A stretch of DNA of 64,000 nucleotides from Histoplasma ohiense. Lineage: Eukaryota > Ascomycota > Eurotiomycetes > Onygenales > Ajellomycetaceae. The first letter of the stretch is position 1; each line of letters opens with the position of its first letter. Both the position numbers and the translations under genes were made by a program. The notes beneath the pieces are model-generated. The model worked only from the letters and a program-made list of their open reading frames with translations. It searched no databases and had not been told where the DNA came from. This document shows positions 23,501 to 33,942 of this stretch, piece after piece. Location: the NCBI GenBank assembly GCA_017607445.1, contig JAEVHH010000006.1, forward strand, positions 682,001 to 746,000, written 5' to 3'.

Positions 23501-24440
23501 AATTTAATCCTTGATAGTCTACACAAAGATAAAGTCTATCATTTTTTTTGAGAATAAAGAGAATCAGTGCATCAGCTGAGCTACTGAATGATTGTATCCA
23601 CTCTTTATCTAATGCATTTTTTAAATATTCTCTTAGAGCAGCTAACTCAGTTTCAGAGAGATTGTATATCAGTATAAATGAAGATTGTGTATCAGGCTTG
23701 AGATCTATACAGTGTTTCATCTCTTCTGATCTTTTCACACTTATAGCAGCTTCTTCTGAGAAAATATGCATGTATGGCATGACATAATCAGATAGACTGG
23801 TCGGCAAGTCTGAATATGCAGCTGAGAATACACATGAAGCATGCTTTGAGTCTTTTGAATATTCTATAGATAATACTACAAGCATTTCTACTCTAGCTCC
23901 TGTGAGAACTTCAGCTAGAACATCTTATTCAGAAATAATTTGAGACTGTTGTTCATTCTCAGAGCTTCTAAAGAAGAATTGTCCATCTGATCAATCTATA
24001 AGAGAATTTGTTTGTCTTAATCAAAGAAATTCTAATACAAGACTGTAGTTCTTCATCTTCATCACATGGAAGGAATGAGATGTCTGCTGTGTATTACCCT
24101 TGTGATCAGTGACAGTAGTTGCAATGTTATACTCTTCAAAGAAGTGCATTATACATTCATCAATCAACTTGATTATTTTGGTTTTGCAGTGAGCAGCTTC
24201 TAGATTGTGATTCTTTGTTCAAAATTCATTGACACAGTTCACTTCTGATTCAGAGTCTACTAGTGCAAGCACTTTTTGCAGATTCTTAGATGTAGTGAGT
24301 TTCACTATAACAGTGAAGCTTAAGGTGTTTTTGCATTGACTTTCCATGCTTATAGCTGCTATTGTGAGCTGAATGATGTGTCTTAAGTGTTTTTTGAGTT
24401 CTTTGAGTTCTTCATGTCTTTCATATTGAGTTTTGAGTTG
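20530..24440 (-). pseudogene. A2 pol polyprotein remnant
   Basis: Minus-strand protease, RT, RNase H, integrase and chromodomain. RT with YLDDILIF at about 23229-23200 and MPFGLANA at 23318. Integrase zinc region with CDTYQ (second Cys lost) near 21800. Chromodomain start YQVEEILEK at about 20820. TGA codons dominate the stops; Gln codons CAA and CAG are mostly kept. Confidence 0.8.
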
Positions 24441-25714
24441 AACTTGGTGTTTTTGAATTTGTCTTTGAATTGTTTGAAACATGAATCAAAGATATGTTCT
24501 GGTCACTTGCAATAACAGCAATATTTTGATCAGATGAAGTCATTGAACTTTGTAGTGTCATTTTATCTGTGTTTGTTTTGTGATCTATTATCAGCATTAT
24601 TTCTGTTGTTAAAGTTTTGAGTGAGGTTTTTGAAATTTGACTTCTCTTTAAGCTTCTTCCATCTTTCTGGCAGATTCGATTCTGCCATTGCAAGTTTATG
24701 TAGAGTGGCATCATAGCTTAACTCTTCCAATTTGATTGCATATTTGTCAAATTCTCAGTGAATGGAAGGTAGAACTTTCATATAGAGGTGTGATTTCTGA
24801 TGATATTCACTATAAGAATGCCACAGATGCTCTTCAATTGATTGTAAATGTGAAGTAAATTGTTGAACTGTCTGATTCTCTTGTTGCTCTGTTTTTCAGT
24901 ACTGTCTATCAGCATCTCAGAAACTTCTATCTGAATCAGTGACTTGACATTGCATTCAACTAACAAATTCTTCCCATGGTGGTAAAATCCACATATCATG
25001 TGTATGTTGATATCAACATTGTTGCATCTCAACATTGAAATGAGTAACAGCTTTGATGATCTTTCAATGATCATGTTCATTGTAGTAATCAAGATCACTG
25101 GCATGGAAAGTGATAGCAGCTGTAACAAAGTTTTCAAATTTTTTCATACTTTGATCTCAGAACTTTTTCACATCTCTCTGAGAAGAATGACTGCTCATAC
25201 TGAGATCTCAAAGTTCTAATTGCCAAAGTGATATCTGACTACATCTTCCACTGACAGTAGTCATGATGCTTTTTACTAAGATGTTGAGTGTTTGTAGTGT
25301 GGTTTCTGATGGTTTGAGAATACTTGTGGTGTTATCATGATTATCATTCATACTAGTTGCATCTCTACTGTGGTTTGGATGTGCTTCTAGTGTATTTCAG
25401 ATGGCTGGAATTGTTTCATTCAATTTTTGTAGTAAAGTGTCACACTGCTGTTGAAGTTCTCACAATTCTTTCTCAGTCTGTAATTTTTTGATTCTTCTGA
25501 TCACAGCTATCTTCTCAGTCTCAATTGTGCTGAGATCTTCAGAAGAGATATCCTCTTCTGAACTATGCTCAGAGTCTGATTTCATAGAGAAAAGTGATGC
25601 TTGTTGCACACTTTCAGTGGCAGAAGTGTGTGTTTCACAGTTTTCTTCCATGATGTTTGCTGCTTCAGATTCAGCGGTAGCATGAGTACAGTGGATGCTG
25701 TGGGTAGAGGTCAT
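24440..25714 (-). pseudogene. A2 gag remnant
   Basis: Starts at Met 25714 (MTSTHS), the same start as in A1 and A3. N-terminal acidic helix, central gag domain (about 25140-24780) and a decayed CCHC knuckle near 24500. Broken by several TGA codons. Confidence 0.78.
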
Positions 25715-25761
25715 GACTATTACTCAACAGACTGTCTCTCAAAGATTGAGTGATTAGAAAC

Positions 25762-26008
25762 TGTGAGGTGTAGTGACAGTGTGAAGAGTAACAGTAGAAG
25801 ATAATAGTAATATATTGTAAAGTGTAGTATAGTAGTGTAACATAGTGTAGTGTAGCTAATCGCTAAGGAAGAAAAGAAAGAGAAAGAAGATGTGCGAAAT
25901 ACATACATCGATATATATATACATATAGAAATAGTGGTAGCGAGAGTATAATGGAAAGAGGTAAGAATAAGCGAAGATAATAAGGAAATAATAAACGAGT
26001 GCATTACA
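25762..26008 (-). repeat. A2 5' LTR
   Basis: 247 bp, pair of 18602-18848. Immediately inside it the sense strand reads GTTTCTAATCACTC, the candidate primer-binding position shared by all A copies. Confidence 0.92.
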
Positions 26009-28612
26009 AAATGATATTGAGATGAAGTTAGACAGAGTCTCCACTATTGTGGAATGATCTATATCTAAATCAATTAAAGAGGTTCAATTCTTCTTGAGCT
26101 TTGCTAATTTCTATCAGCAATTTATTAAGTCTTTCTCCTCTATTGCAGCCTCATTATTCAAACTTACAAAAGAGAGCAAGAAGGGGGAAAGAAAAGCCAC
26201 TTTTATATGAACAGAAGATGCTCAAAATGCTTTCAATGAGCTCAAATCACACTTTATACATGCTCCTCTATTAGCTCATTTTGATTCAGCTCAGTGTATT
26301 CAAATCAAATCTGATGTATCCACTTTTGCAATTGCTGCTATTCTGTTACAGTTGCAGAATGATGAGCACTGACATTCAGTTGTCTTCTGATCAAGAAAGT
26401 TGATTGATGTGGAAATGTGTTATAATATTCATGATAAAGAACTCTTGACTATTGTAGCAGTATTTAAGAATTGAAGACATTATCTGAAGAGAAATCAGTA
26501 TTCAATTCAAGTCTGATCTGATCATGCCAATCTGCAGTACTTTATGATGACTAAGAAACTGAACAGATGTCAGATCAGATGAATGAAAGCTTTATCTGCT
26601 TATGATTTTGTATTACTGCATTATTCTGAATCAAAGAATTCAGCTGATGAGCTCAGTCATCATACAGACTACAGTGAGATCTATAATGATCAAATTATAT
26701 TATTTACTCTGCAACAGAAGCTGAAACATGAAGTTAGACTAGACTGAGAAGCTGATACTTTTTTTCAAAATGATATTTCTTCTGATATAGTCTGTGCATG
26801 AATCTCTAATGAGCAAAATACTTTTTTTAATGAGTGAAAAGCACTTCATACATCAATATCTTCTATCTCTTGTATAAACTCTTCCCCTCTGTTGCACATT
26901 GAGCAATATATGCCTCAGATTGCAGTCAATAAGGCTATTCTTAAGAACTCAGTATATACAGAAATGTCTGAATTCTTCATCTCATTTCTGAGTAAAGCAC
27001 AGAAGATTGATTCTTTTGCTGCTGAGTAAAAAGAGAAGATAAAAGAGAAGAGTATGACTGTTACTGAAAATATACTATAAATAATTTCTAAGAATGATAT
27101 ATTGTGTGCTGATGATTGCATGTATATCTCTCAACAAAAGACATTCATTGATGAAATTATCAGTGCAAATCATAATGATCTGCAGAGGGGTCACTTTGGT
27201 ATAAAAAAGTTTATAGACAGCATTCAGAACAAATACTATTGATATGAGCTAGTCAGAAATATCAAAGATTATATATTCACTTATAATACTTGTCAAAGAG
27301 TAAAGTCAAAACAGCACAGACAATATGAAGAATTGAATACAATTCTCTTATCATCAAATTCTTTTGAGTTCATTACTATGAATTTTATTACAGACTTATC
27401 AGTCTCTACATTTCTTCATCAAATCTACAATGCAATTTTAGTGATTGTGAATATATATACCAAGTTTATGATCTATATTCCTTGCATCAAAAACATTACA
27501 GCTGACAAACTAGCAGAAATCATTTATATCAAATTCTATACAATTTATGAAGTACTCAAAAACCATATATTCAATTGAGATTCACTGTTTACAAGCCATT
27601 ATTGATCCATCTTTTGTTATATACTAGACACATGCTGGAAACTTTCAACAGCCTTTCACTCTCAAACAGATGGTCAAACAGAACAACAAAATCAAATCTT
27701 GAAATATTATCTTCAATGCTTTACCAACTATCATCAAGATGACTGAGCACACTGACTACTGCTGACACAGTTTATTTACAATATCTCTCAACATGTCTCT
27801 ACTGAAATGACATCTGTGGAAGCCTTAATGGGATATCAATCTGATTTGAAAATTAATGTCAGCAAATCATCACAATCAGTCGCTATACATGCTGCTAGCT
27901 GTGTGAAATATATTGAGGAAACACATCATAAGCTCATCAAGAATCTACAAAAGATGCAACAAACACAGAAAATCTATTACAATGCAAAACATAAACCTCA
28001 ACAATTTAAAATAGACAACTATATCATGCTCAATGCAAAAAATCTTCAATTGCTGTATCTGATTCACAAACTCAATCATAAATATGTTGGATTCTTTAAG
28101 ATTCTGAATATCATCAGAAAATAAGTGTACAAACTAGAACTGTCATCTTCATATAGAAGCATCCATTCTGTATTTTATGTATCTTTATTGAAGCCATACA
28201 ACCACAGAAATGGAGCTCTATCAGAATCAGAATCAGAACTTGTCAACAGTGAAGAAGAATATCAAATTGAAGAAATTTTTGAAAAACAACAACAAAAAAA
28301 CAAACCTTCAGAATATCTTATGAGATGAACAGATTGAGATTCTAGTGGTGATATATGAAAACTGAAAGAAAACATATTGAACACTCAAGCATTCAAAATC
28401 TTTCTCAAACAAGAAAATGAACAACAAATACAAAATCAACATACTCTCAAACATCAAAAGCACAAACTTCAAGTCAAAAGATATCAGAAGCACAAATCTT
28501 AAATTGAAAAATACTAGAAACACAAATCTCATTCAAACTTCAATCAAATGCATTTTTTTTAGAAAGATTTTATCAGAGAAAAGAGAAAAAGAAAAAAATT
28601 CAATTTGGGTAT
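26009..28612 (+). pseudogene. A1 pol, RT end to chromodomain (3' part)
   Basis: Continues A1 RT after A2. RNase H about 26300-26650, integrase zinc region about 27130-27300 (second half decayed), catalytic core about 27330-27680, and a chromodomain-like end near 28250-28380 (YQIEEIFEK, then SEYLMR). Multiple TGA stops. It ends with the Gln/Lys/His-rich tail seen in A3. Confidence 0.8.
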
Positions 28613-28965
28613 AATAAATACAAGAAAATAAAATATACAAACAAGAAAAAAACAAAGAAAATAGATTCTAAGAAAAGTCTAAAAACTCTCAATTCATTCA
28701 TTTTTATCTCATTTTTCATCTCTTACTTTCTCTTCTCTTTTTCATCATCTCTCTCATTCTTCTTCTCTGCTATTCTCACTCAATACTACTTCTGGTACTT
28801 GTATATTACTGGCATTCATTTTGAGTGCAGAGATATAGACAAATGTCTATCTCACAAGATATTTATCTTCTCACTTCTCTTCTCTCTCATCAATCTACTC
28901 ATTTTTCAGTACATTCAATAAAGGAAGATATTTTTCCTCATCTTCTTTTTTCACTTCTCCATCAT

Positions 28966-29860
28966 TCAGAGCACCCTCTTCTTCTGCTTCACTGATGTCA
29001 GTGGCAAATTGACAAAGAAAGCAGGCACTATAAGCACTGCTGCAGTCACTGACATCTTCACAATCTTCTTCATTGACTTTTCAGTCAACTCCTCTCTCAT
29101 CAACCTCTTCTCAATCAATCTCTTCATCACAGAGTCTCTGAAACTCATCACTTTCAAAATTCTCATATTCTTCTCCACATTCTTCTCTTTCTCTAACATC
29201 TCTGCTCTGGAAGAATCAGATACAATCACAGTCTTCAAAATCTGCATCTCTGCAGACTCAGCCACTGTCTGATGCTGAAACCACAGAGCATTCACCCCTG
29301 CTCTGCTCTGAGCAGACAGCATTGTCAGATGAGATGTGTTCAATCATTTTATCAAACAACAAAGACAACTTTTGTAATTGATCATATTCTTCTCAGCTGC
29401 CACCTCTGCAAAGATAAACACTCATCCACATATGATGCACCTCAGAAGAGATGTATCACACATCTAGCATCATTATCAGTATATCACTATTCAAAAGCAA
29501 ATTTGAAGAAAAAGAAAAAGAAAATAAGAATTAAAGAGAATTACTCACAGATTTGCAGAATTTCTCTGCAGAGACACAAGTCTCACAATACTTCTGAGCA
29601 TTTGATCTCAATACACATCAAAAATCAACATCTTCAAATCTAGAGACACAATGTTCACACAGAATTCAACTGTTGTGCATCACATGATTAGAGCTAGAGC
29701 AATGTAACAAGTGAACAGCAAATGATGCTATACAGAAACAAGCTAGTGGCACACATAACCACACTAATAACACCACTGACAAGAAACAGCAGCAATAATA
29801 CACAATAAATGCCAGCAAGAAAACAACTTACTTAAAATCAGAATATTCAAGAGAGCCCAT
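28966..29860 (-). pseudogene. Antisense six-cysteine gene of chromovirus A (A1 copy)
   Basis: Minus-strand counterpart of the A2 and A3 genes. Exon 1 29860-29832 starts MGSLEYSDF and ends at GTAAGT, with the same 29-nt length. The Cys-rich exon lies near 29695-29550. The charged C-terminal block is open at 29343-28966. More mutated than the A3 copy. Confidence 0.5.
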
Positions 29861-30218
29861 TTTGAAAAAAGAAGAGAGAAAGAGAGAGAATCAATGAAAA
29901 TTTAAAAATTTTTATTGAAAATAAAAAATCACAGCAGAATGAGAAGAAGCTTTGATGATGATTAAGTTAAAAAAAAAGAGAAATTTTCAAGAGAAAAGAA
30001 ATTCTTTTTGCTTCTCTGCACACAATCTCTAGCAACCAAAGAATCCATCAATTCCACTTCATTAGAAAATTGATAACAATGTGTATACAAGCTATCTAGA
30101 GGACACAATTGATATACTGCTATCAATAAGTGAAACTTACAATACAGAAATGCAATTATCTACTAGCAAGCAATCTATACAATTGCTGAGAGCAGCTCTT
30201 ATAAAAAAGAGGGGCAAT

Positions 30219-30483
30219 TGTAATGCACTTGTTTATTATTTTCTTATTATCTTCACTTATTCTTATCTCTTTCCATTATACTCTCACTATTGCTATTTCT
30301 ATATGTATATATATATATCGATGTATGTATTTCACACATCTTCTTTCTCTTTCTTTTCTTTCTTAGCAATTAGCTACACTACATTACACTACTATACTAT
30401 ACTCTACAATATATTACTATTATCTCCACTACACTATAAACTATCTTCTACTGTTACTCTTCACACTGTCACTACATCTCATA
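30219..30483 (+). repeat. A1 3' LTR
   Basis: 265 bp; the right end reads CATCTCATA, where the canonical ACA end has mutated. Followed by the duplication CTCAT, then the Helitron-type helicase frame resumes. Confidence 0.92.
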
Positions 30484-30712
30484 CTCATCATCAGTTTTCA
30501 ATCTGTTCATGTTTTGTAATGATAATCAACAAGTTTCAGAGACAGTCTCTTTCTACAGTTGATATTGATCTCAGAAACTCTGTATTTTTATATGATCAGC
30601 TGTATGTTGCACTTTCTTGAATTATAAATATCAGTCAGTTGACTGTTCTGCTGGATGAGAATGATGAGAGATATACATTAAATGAGGTATATCTGAAGAT
30701 TCTATAATTTCT
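30484..30712 (+). pseudogene. Helitron-type helicase, C-terminal end (3' segment)
   Basis: The frame reads CFVMIINKFQRQSLSTVDID, then a block ending DQLYVALS and an opal codon. This matches the last conserved block of PIF1/Helitron helicases (AMTINKSQGQSL...VGIDL...GQLYVALSR). It follows the 1-416 part once A1 is removed. The final VALSR has Arg changed to a stop by CG to TG. Ends near a frame stop at about 30708. Confidence 0.7.
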
Positions 30713-32189
30713 CAATTAATTCTTCTGCTACTACTGTTTTTTCTTCTTTGTCTACAGAATGCCATCTTCAGATGTTAAAATAGAGATGTTTGAACATGTA
30801 AAAAAAACTGTCATTGCAAAAATTGACACTAACTATTAAAAAAAAGAAAAAAGCAATAACATCTCATCAGATTCATTTCATATCTTATATAATCTATACA
30901 GCTCACTCACATCATTCTCTATTTTTCAAATTTTTTAATCAGAGCTGTAATATCTGTGAAGATATTCTATTGACTGAGCTGAGTCATCTGCAACACATTT
31001 ATAGCTTCATTTCATTTTCTACACAACTGCTTCATCTCTTTCTTTATATTACAGAGTCAGTACATCTTCATCTGCAGCTGCAACAACTTCAGCTTTATAA
31101 TTTCACTGTCACTCATCTCATCATTCTCTTCTTCATTCTTCAGAGTCACAAATGACATCTGTTTTTTTTTTGCTGAATTGAATGATTCAGCTGTCTGATT
31201 CAGTTTTACACTGATAATCTACTTCTTTCTTTTTTCTTTTCTCTTCTCATTCTCCTCTGCAGCTGCAGGGTCAGTGAACTGCTGATTCTCTGTTATTTTC
31301 ATATCAGCATATATGTTTTTCATATATGTTTTGCTAATGTATTTGCATGCTATATAGAGACAATTCATTACTTATCAGACTGCAAGCTGCAGCATTTGCT
31401 TAGTGAATTGTAGTAACAATTCACACAGACTCTCTTCAATATATCAGAGATCATAATACATTCAATAAATGAATTATAATTCTTCTTATATGAGCTGTAT
31501 GATGAGTTGATTTTGATGTTATGACTGTGAATAAATGCTGATTTTATGTTTGTTGTTCTTTTTAGCTGAAGTTTGAAATTCTTCTTGTGCAGTATTATAT
31601 CTCTTTTGAATCTCATCTTTTGCAGTTGTGCAATAACTCTGCTGTCATTTTTGATGATTTGTTCTATCAGCAGCTGTAGTCTATATTCTGATATTCATAT
31701 ATTGATGAGCTGCTGATGTGACTGCTGAGAAATGAATGCAGATAGACTGACAGATTGCTGAGGCTATTGAGACTGCTGAGACTGCTGAGAACAGAGTGAG
31801 AGTAGATTGATAGATAATATGAGCTACTGAGCTTGCTCTGCACTATTGTTAACTGTAATTTCATCATTTCTGAGCTGTTTCTCTTCATCTTTTGATGATT
31901 CTCTACTTATGTTCAGCCATTTTGACTGCTTTGATTGTATTATGAATGTTTTGAGGATTGATAGATGTAAATTGTTGTATTTCAATTTCTTTCTATTTGA
32001 TTGTAATCACTATATTCTCTACATGAACTGTCTGACATTTAATTACATCTTGTTTAGTGCTTCTACATTAACTCTACAACATTACTACAGTGTTATTCAT
32101 CTTTTTCATCTATGTGATTGTTCTCTATTGACAGCTGTAGATTACATGAAATTCATGTATATGAGTCACATGCAGCTGTTGAATATCTC
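30713..32189. other. Decayed AT-rich region, probably Helitron 3' part
   Basis: About 1.5 kb with no gene I can name. A small minus-strand frame (31616-31368) ends in CVNCYYNSLSKCCSLQSDK, a short Cys cluster. A Ser/Leu-rich low-complexity frame sits at 31888-31667. The Helitron terminus (hairpin and CTRR end) was not located. Confidence 0.35.
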
Positions 32190-32516
32190 ATTATGTTCAC
32201 CCGAGGGATTAAACAGCGCGTTTTCAAGCTGGATAAGCGAGCGCAAGCGAGCAATTGCGGCTTGTAGGAAAATTAATGAAAGACAGGATTTGATACATGC
32301 AATACAGATTTCCAGCCCAGAAACAATAAGCTAAATCAGATAGTAAGTTCACTCAAAGATATCTACTTGACAAGTTCACATCTCATTATTTTAGAAGCTG
32401 GGAAGTTGACTCTGAATGTAATGTTGTCCTCTGTGGGTTTCGAACCCACACACTCTGAGTCCCCACACCAAGGCGCTACCTGGTGGCTGCATTACCCATT
32501 CGGCCACCGGGGCTCT
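32190..32516 (-). mobile_element. tRNA-headed SINE-like unit with LINE-like tail
   Basis: On the minus strand the unit begins GCCCCGGTGGCCGAATGGGT, an A-box-like start, with a B box GGTTCGAAACC and T-arm stem at about 32430-32450. The acceptor ends do not pair well, so it is not a working tRNA gene. Further along, about 32333-32290, it reads TTTCTGGGCTGGAAATCTGT followed by GCATGTATCAAAT, closely like the LINE D 3' end (33155-33195). CG-containing sequence at 32200-32260 is less mutated than its surroundings. Target duplications were not found. Confidence 0.5.
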
Positions 32517-33302
32517 TTTACACAGAGCAAGACTATGACAGCTGATTGATAGATTAAGAAAGTAATAAATTGAGATTAGCAACTGAAAGCTCTGAGCTAT
32601 AATGATATCTAGAATGAGCAGTGATGTTTAACTAGAATTCTCAGCTGAAAACCTCAGAACTAGTTAAAGCAGTTCAAAAAAACAGATACAGTAATTGATT
32701 GATTATAGAAGTAAATATAACTAATTTAAAATACATTCTGTATAGAATAATTATATAGTTCAGAGTATCTTCTTTTACTTTGTACAAAGCATACAGAGTT
32801 AAGATTGAGATTGAAAGAGAAGTTTGAATTAAAACAATTAAATTTAAAACTTTTATTCAATATAAAACTGGAAATAAATTTTTGATTGAATATTTAAAAA
32901 AGTTAAATATTACTACAAGATTTCAATGAAATAGTTTTGTTTTATAATAAAGTTAATTTCTTTGTTTTGTTTTTTTTGTATTTGTTATTATTTTTATTTT
33001 TTATTTTAGTTTGATTTGTGAATATTTTTTTTTACTTTAATAGCTGCTGTCTTTTATAATTTTTATTTCATTTATTTTGAACTGAATGTACTGATTCATT
33101 GTCATTCTTTTGATATTATTTTCTTGAACTGAATAGTTTGAATAGTTGTTTGATTCTGGGCTGGAATTCTGTTAATGCATGTATCAAATTGACATTGTAT
33201 ATTAGCTTATTCTTAAGTTGAAAAATCCTGGAGTATTTCAGATAGTTGTCATAGTCACTGACTGCATACATCTATAATGGAAGAATAATAATAATAATAA
33301 TC
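32513..33302 (+). mobile_element. Chimeric repeat: GC-rich unit 3' part fused to LINE D 3' end
   Basis: 32513-32765 is a hypermutated copy of the 3' third of the GC-rich unit at 57765-58509 (for example 32579-32600 matches CAACTGGAAGCTCTGGGCTA with transitions). From about 32770 it continues as the LINE D C-terminus and 3' UTR (ACTTTGTACAAAG at 32779) and ends in an AAT repeat at 33283-33302. LINE D lacks this junction at 49420. Orientation plus. Confidence 0.7.
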
Positions 33303-33942
33303 TAATCTGTACAAGACCCACTTTTTTAAAACCATGTTCATGTTTGAATAAACCACATTCAACTGTAACTCAGTCGCCTGCCAATCCATTGGACACAGCT
33401 TCTGAGTCATCCCGAATATCTGCTGCTTCTGAGATACCTTGTGATTAGTAGTTTCAATGATTCAGTGAATACATGCTGCGAGAGAGGAAAAGGCATCAGC
33501 ACTGATAGAATTTCTCCATAGATGGATTTTGCAAACGGCTTTTCCGAGGTCGCAGTAATGGCTTCATCAGCAAACCTTCTTTCACAGTCGATATTGTCAG
33601 CCTTTCTGATCCTTTGCTTGTCAGATACCCAGCTACTCTCTGCAACCTCATCGTTCATGTCTCCGCCATCGAAATGTTTCGAGACGATATTAATATCCGA
33701 GTATCCCCAGTCCAGGGATCACTCCCGACAGGCTATTGTAACGTACAGGGACCTTGCCATGACTATTCGGAAATTGTGGTCAAGGATTCACGATTTTCAC
33801 TGGAATATACCGCTGTGGCCAAAGCGGGGTTTACACCGATGAAAAATGAAGCAGTGAAGATAAGAATTGGATTGCCCACATTCCAGATGAGAGGCAGTAC
33901 ATTGTTTGCTAATCAAAGAGAGCTTTGTTCAACCCATAGAAT
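33303..33942 (+). pseudogene. Upstream flank with possible coding remnant of unknown gene
   Basis: GC rises to normal here. A plus-strand frame is open from about 33509 to 33946 and ends across the next gene's start (ATGA overlap). It reads, for example, FTVDIVSLSDPLLVRYPATL and FRDDINIRVSPVQGSLPTG, which look like real protein, but I do not recognise it and no start codon upstream is convincing. It may be the 3' exon of a gene truncated by the LINE fragment, or the 5' flank of the GH55 gene. Confidence 0.3.

Larger units (their letters stand above)
18602..26008 (-). mobile_element. Chromovirus A, copy A2 (inverted, nested in A1 RT)
   Basis: 7,407-bp element on the minus strand with 247-bp LTRs at 18602-18848 and 25762-26008 and duplication AAATG at 18597-18601 and 26009-26013. 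It sits inside the RT gene of A1, so A2 arrived after A1. It holds gag, pol with chromodomain, and the antisense gene. It is decayed, though less than A1 in parts. Confidence 0.94.
417..30483 (+). mobile_element. Chromovirus A, copy A1 (Ty3-type LTR retrotransposon, nested host)
   Basis: Full-length LTR element bounded by 265-bp LTRs (417-681 and 30219-30483, beginning TGTAATGCAC and ending near CACCTCACA) and a 5-bp target duplication CTCAT at 412-416 and 30484-30488. Removing the two nested insertions, B at 749-15964 and A2 at 18602-26008, leaves about 7.4 kb, the size of A2. It encodes gag, protease, RT, RNase H, integrase and a chromodomain, plus an antisense spliced gene before the 3' LTR. 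All its reading frames are broken, mostly by TGA. It inserted into a Helitron-type helicase gene. Confidence 0.93.

Noticed and set aside
15965..28612. TGA read as Trp (alternative code or mitochondrial DNA)
   Set aside because: C1, LINE D and the GH55-subtilase gene use TGG for Trp and normal stops. The TGA codons vary between copies of one element and fit directional mutation.
32428..32516. A working tRNA gene
   Set aside because: A and B boxes are present, but the acceptor ends pair at only about three of seven positions and the box spacing is too long. A SINE head fits better.
33407..33658. Minus-strand coding frame (NDEVAESSWVSDKQRIRKAD region)
   Set aside because: It mirrors the plus-strand frame in the same place, has no recognisable domain, and the plus strand reads longer.
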